A stretch of 64,000 bases of DNA. It comes from Coenobita brevimanus (Eukaryota > Arthropoda > Malacostraca > Decapoda > Coenobitidae). The DNA lies in NCBI GenBank assembly GCA_032717465.1, contig CM064732.1, forward strand, positions 38,102,888-38,166,887, read 5' to 3'. Positions 60,097-64,000 of this stretch are shown here, piece by piece. Below the pieces are notes generated by a model that made no database searches, had not been told where the DNA came from, and saw only the letters and a program-made list of their open reading frames with translations. Positions within the stretch are counted from its first letter, which is position 1. Every line of letters starts with the position of its first letter. The position numbers and the translations under genes were made by a program.

Positions 60097-62647
60097 CAGT
60101 AATCACTCTAATATCCGGACGCCCAATAACCGAACATCCCCACTACCCGGACATAATCGTCCTGGGATCCAATATTCCGGGGGGGGGGGGATTTTCCCGC
60201 CCGTAATTTGAAGATGCCGCGCGCGGCGCGGGAGAGCATGGTTGTGGCGTGTCATTTCTCCGATGTCCGATAGAGCACCGCTGCATCCTCCCCACTTTCC
60301 GCCTGTCTCTCGCCGCGAGTGCACGCTCGTCGTAATGGCTGCCCACGTGATCGCTTTTGTGGTGGTGCCTTACCTGCTGCAGGGCCTCCTGTTGCTCTCG
60401 GGCCTCCTCTTAGTGTGTGTGATGATGGCCCCGCCACCTGAGAAAAGGAAGAGAGTGGTGTTGACTCTGGAGAAGAAACGGAAGATATTGGAGAAAGTAG
60501 ATGCGGGGTGGTCTTCTTCCCACATTCTCCGTGAGTTTAACCTGGCCCGGTCTACTTTGTTTGTTATCAAGAGATCCCGAGACAAACTCATGCAGTACAC
60601 GGCTGACTTCTCGTCGAGAAGCAAACGCAACATGGAAAGGAAGGTTATGTTTACCCTCAAGTTTGCAGAAATCGACCGATCCACGTTAATTTGGTATCGA
60701 CAACAACATGCTGCTGGTGTGATGGTACGTGGACTGGAGCTGAAGGCTGCTGCTGAGAAGTTCGCCAGGCTTCATGAAGCCCTAGATTTCAAGGCATCCG
60801 AGGATTGGCTCTTCGCGTTCAAGTTGCGGCATGGCCTTACCAACCGTAAAGCACATGGCGATGCACTGGACACTAACGAGGATGGAGTTGACTAGTTTCG
60901 GCACAAGGTGAAGGGCTTGATCGACAGGGAGGGCCTAACTCTCGGTCAAGTCTACAATGCTGATGAAACTGGCCTATTCTATCGCTCGCTACCAACAAAC
61001 ACTCTAGCCGAGGAGACGGAGAAGGACAAGGATGAGCACAGGGAGGGACGGGACACACGAGGCAAGTGGACTTTGGAAAACCTTCACCGCTACAACATCA
61101 AGTCTGTGCTGTACAACTGGGCTAGTGAATGGAAGGAAGTCCCTGTGATGACTTTGGAAAATGGTTGGTCTCGTCTGCTTCTCGGAACGGATGCGGAGTA
61201 CGATTTTCTAGGATTTGACCTGGATGACTTCCATGCACGTCTACGTACGGACGGCGACGATGTAGATGTGGACAATGTTCGTGAGTGGTTGGATGACGAC
61301 GAGGGTGATCCTGGGTATCAGACGTTGTCTGATATCGAGATCGCATCTTCGGTTGCAGGTGTCAGTACCGAACTTGAAGATTCCGACACTGAAGGCGAAG
61401 ATTATGCGGACTCCTCTCAGCAGGACACCACTCCAGCCATCCCCAAGCTGAGCGCACTCCGGGAACATCTAGAGTTCGTCCTAGACTACCTGGAACACCC
61501 GGACTGCGACAGGAGATGGGGCCCTTGGGACTTGTGGAGGAAGTGCGTGCTTTCAGGAAGTGCATCATCAATCGTCAGAATCGTCGGTCACTGCGTCAAT
61601 CAACCATTGACAGTTTTTTCAGGCCCGTGACCCCCGCTGTGCCCAGCCCTGGCTCCACTCCGTTGCCTCCCCAAGACAGGCCCTCATGCTCCAAGCCACA
61701 GCCCAGCACATCAGCCACGGTGGAGTCACTGCTCGACGTGAGTTTGCGGCTGTCTTCAGAGTCATCTGCAGTGGGTACGCCATCACCACGACCCAGCGAT
61801 GCACCCCTAGGGCACCTGACAGTGATACTGTCGGACTCTGACAGTGAATAAACAGCAAGAACTTCTCCCCTAGACCACACGGGAATTTAGAGTGTTGTGC
61901 AGTGAAAAAAACAGTGTGTTGTGTTAAAGATTTAAAGTTGTGAGAGAAAAGAGTCAATAGAAAAAAGATGTAACGTAAATAGACTTGTTTCTTTTGGCTT
62001 TGGAAAATTTTATGAATGGGAAAAGTTAAAGTGCAACACTTAGTTAGTTACAATGGAGCATTATTTAGACAAGAGTGCACACTGTGAAGTGAATGGACTT
62101 CTTTGTGTGATTGACTAAGTTCAGTGCAAGACTTCAGGAACAGTGTACTGCAAGTGCTTCAGGAAATCCTTCTTACTGTCAGAGTCCGAGAGGAGGCGGT
62201 TATTCATCGAGGTGGCCAGGGACTTGCTGTAAGTAGGCAGAATGTTTCATACTGTACTTTTTTCCATACTATACTTACCTCATTTCACTCTTTAATGTCC
62301 TTTATTGGTGTGAATAGGGTGTTAGTAGCTATGCATGTGCAGTAGGAATGTGTTTTTCTGAGTTAGGCTAGGTTAGGGTCCATAAGTACCAGAATGTTTA
62401 TTAATGTATGAACATACTTCTAAACTCTCATTTTATGTTTCTTTTGCATTTATTTCAGTCATTTATGTGCCTTATTGGTGTGATTTGGGTCTTAAATAGG
62501 TGCTATGCATGTCCAGAGGGAGTTGTATAGGTGTTTCTCTGAGTTAGGGTCCATAAGTACAAGTCCATAAGCTGGGGCCCAATATCCGGACAGAACCAAT
62601 ATCCGGACCTACATATGGCTCTATTGCGTTGGATATTGGAGTGATTA

Positions 62648-62650
<3 letters not shown>
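60097..62650 (+). mobile_element. T2, internally deleted Tigger related to T1
   Basis: Left terminus CAGTAATCACTCTAATATCC and right terminus, complement CAGTAATCACTCCAATATCC, so about 20 bp of inverted repeat with TA at each edge. About 2.55 kb, roughly 0.49 kb shorter than T1, which agrees with the coding deletion. Oriented opposite to T1, 43 bp away. A G-tract occurs at about 60179-60190. Confidence 0.9.
60422..61851 (+). pseudogene. Tigger transposase pseudogene lacking two catalytic acids
   Basis: Starts MMAPPPEKRKRVVLTLEKKR and follows T1 closely through both HTH domains. A TAG at 60893-60895 interrupts after EDGVD. Next come VYNADETGLFYR (first Asp kept) and TLAEETEK, joined directly to DKDEHREGRDTRG near 61024. 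Residues equivalent to about 205-361 of T1 (about 470 bp) are missing, including the second and third catalytic Asp. One G lost near 61513 shifts the frame; the correct tail continues at 61516-61851 with QSTIDSFFRP, so the PIP-box-like motif is conserved. It cannot transpose itself, though its ends could be used by an active relative. Confidence 0.9.

Positions 62651-62684
<34 letters not shown>
62651..62684. repeat. (TA)n between T2 and M2-B
   Basis: Pure TA run of about 34 bp joining the termini of two TA-targeting elements. Confidence 0.95.
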
Positions 62685-62687
<3 letters not shown>

Positions 62688-63899
62688 GAAACTCGCCCGG
62701 AACACGTTCTCGCCGAATGCGCTCGCAATTATACACGGTTAGTGCTGGGATATGTATAAGATAACGTAAGATTAAAGAACCATTACGAAAACTATATATT
62801 CTTGCAAGAGAGGCCTTTGATAGGCCAAATCCTCGAACATCAGCTCAGCACGCACGGTTTGTTTTGATCACGTGATGTATTTGCTGTACTGCTTTTCATC
62901 AGTGCTGTATTTGTAAGTTAAATATTTACAATACTGTTCTGGTAAGTGTATGTGCAAGTTAAAGTATTAATAGATAACGTTCAAGCAAGAAATAAAGTCT
63001 TATAACCAGTTTTCTGATAGGCGTCAGAATATTACCTTTTTTATTTTTTTGTTAAATATTTGCTATACTGCTTTTCCACAGTACTGTATTTGTAAGTTAA
63101 ATATTTACTATTTTGGTATGCACTTGTAAGTTAAAGCACTTAAAGAAAGTTAAAGTATTAAATAAAGCCCTGTAACCAGTTATAGATTACACACGATCGG
63201 TGGGTTCCAAGACAATTCGCCATCATGTCAATTCCCCATCAAAACATAAATAATTCCCCATCTGGACAGTTCGCACCCTACATGATTCCCCGTCATTCTA
63301 TAAATATATTAATTGATCAATATTTTTATAAATTTACTTATTATTAATTATTCAATACTTTAATAACTATATTTGAGGGGGATCCATCAAAGTCTATGTT
63401 GTCTCGTTATTGTTGTGACGGCGAACTGGCTTGACAGCGAATGGTCCAGAAACCATTTTGCTTCCTAGGCTCCCTAAACGTGGTATTTTGCTGTTATTTG
63501 CCATTGGTAATCAATATGAAGCACCTTAAGTGGTTAGACGGTTTATTTAATGTTATAACATACAAATACAGTACTGCACAGCAAAGCTTCGACATATGAA
63601 TACGTAAACACTAGGCAACATTCCAACACCGATTGGTTTCGGCATCGGAATGTTGCCTTGTGTTTAGGTATTTGTATGTTGAAGTTTTGCTGTGCAGTAC
63701 TGTATTTGTAAGTTATAACATTAAATAAACCTTCTAACCACTTAAAGTGCTTCATATTGATTACCAATGGCAGATAACAGCAAAAGACCATGTTTAGGAG
63801 ATCTAGGGAGCAAAATAAGGAGTAGTTAAAACTTAAGCGGTTTCGTGCCGAACGCGCCGTGTTAGGAACGAAACCCACGCGTTGGGGGTGAGCTTGCTG
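62685..63899. mobile_element. M2-B, second member of the M2 TA-flanked family
   Basis: The left end CAGGAAACTCGCCCGGAACA and the complement of the right end CAGCAAGCTCACCCCCAACG are decayed versions of the M2-A termini, again next to TA. It shares with M2-A the subterminal CGCTCGCAATTATACACGGT, TAACGTAAGATTAAA, and the internal unit with TTTGTAAGTTAAATATTTAC. A 236 bp M3 module is nested inside, and the long unique interior of M2-A is absent. No transposase. Confidence 0.8.
63211..63446. mobile_element. M3-b, MITE-like module nested in M2-B
   Basis: Begins GACAATTCGCCATCATGTCA and ends (complement) GACCATTCGCTGTCAAGCCA. It shares AT-rich core and subterminal ATTCCCCATC/ATTCCCCGTC motifs with M3-a in T4, a different host element. 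Confidence 0.6.
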
Positions 63900-63910
63900 T
63901 ATATATACGA

Positions 63911-63948
<38 letters not shown>

Positions 63949-63949
63949 C
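63900..63949. repeat. (TA)n and TATC-rich junction
   Basis: TA-rich run followed by TGTATCTATGTATCTGTC, merging into the RTE2 tail. Confidence 0.8.
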
Positions 63950-64000
63950 TATGTATCTGTCTATCTATTGCCAGACGCCTCAATCCCGTTTGGGGTGGCC
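63950..64000 (-). mobile_element. RTE2d, 3' end at window edge
   Basis: CTATCTATTGCCAGACGCCT and CAATCCCGTTTGGGGTGGCC match the RTE2 3' terminus (compare 31240-31280). The element continues beyond the window. Confidence 0.85.

Overview
The window is eukaryotic, repeat-saturated DNA with no host gene that I can recognise. Nearly everything that can be interpreted is transposable element (TE): several non-LTR retrotransposon families, Tigger/pogo-type DNA transposons, their non-autonomous derivatives with TA target sites, and long (TA)n, (GT)n and (TCTA)n microsatellites. The style of the elements (RTE-type LINEs ending in TCTA repeats, Tigger elements with acidic C-terminal tails, abundant (TA)n) suggests a decapod crustacean, possibly a crab. 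That is recollection of similar sequences, not something proved here.

The dominant structural fact is a 100-N gap at 36460-36559 with the same ~22.7 kb on both sides. 13830-36459 matches 36560-59259 from end to end. The left contig's suffix equals the right contig's prefix, and insertion-type errors rise towards both contig ends. The simplest reading is an uncollapsed contig overlap (false duplication), or two haplotypes placed in tandem. The true locus would then be about 41 kb. The second copy is annotated separately but should not be counted as extra biology.

Layout. 1-4990: LINE-A (coiled-coil ORF1, then EN-RT) on the minus strand, split by an RTE1 element. 5391-7484: an RTE2 3' end and a 1.9 kb TA-flanked element, M2-A. 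8219-17708: LINE-B on the minus strand, carrying an almost full-length RTE1 (itself carrying an RTE2) and a 5'-truncated RTE-like element whose RT reading frame contains a PHD-type zinc finger (PHD-RTE). 17911-24240: a plus-strand block starting with a broken ORF with a cold-shock (Y-box-like) domain, followed by the endonuclease, RT and decayed zinc finger of a long PHD-RTE copy. That copy is interrupted by a TA-flanked MITE (M1) and a LINE-D fragment. 24491-26425: 3' fragments and a deleted Tigger (T3). 26428-29738: a (TA)n tract and a third RTE lineage (RTE3). 29754-30743: a Tigger-like relic (T4) with a small nested MITE (M3). 31232-33896: RTE2c. 34113-36459: the start of Tigger T1, cut by the gap. 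After the repeat copy, T1 is seen whole (57007-60053) with an intact 636-residue DDD transposase. It lies head-to-head with T2 (60097-62650), an internally deleted relative. M2-B (62685-63899) and an RTE2 3' end close the window.

The elements relate by nesting and parasitism. The RTE lineages carry their own endonuclease and RT. T2 and T3 are Tigger derivatives that would need a transposase such as T1's, and M1, M2 and M3 would need one from elsewhere. The only intact-looking mobile-element enzyme is the T1 transposase. The most novel-looking system is the possible pairing of a cold-shock-domain ORF1 with an EN-RT-PHD ORF2.
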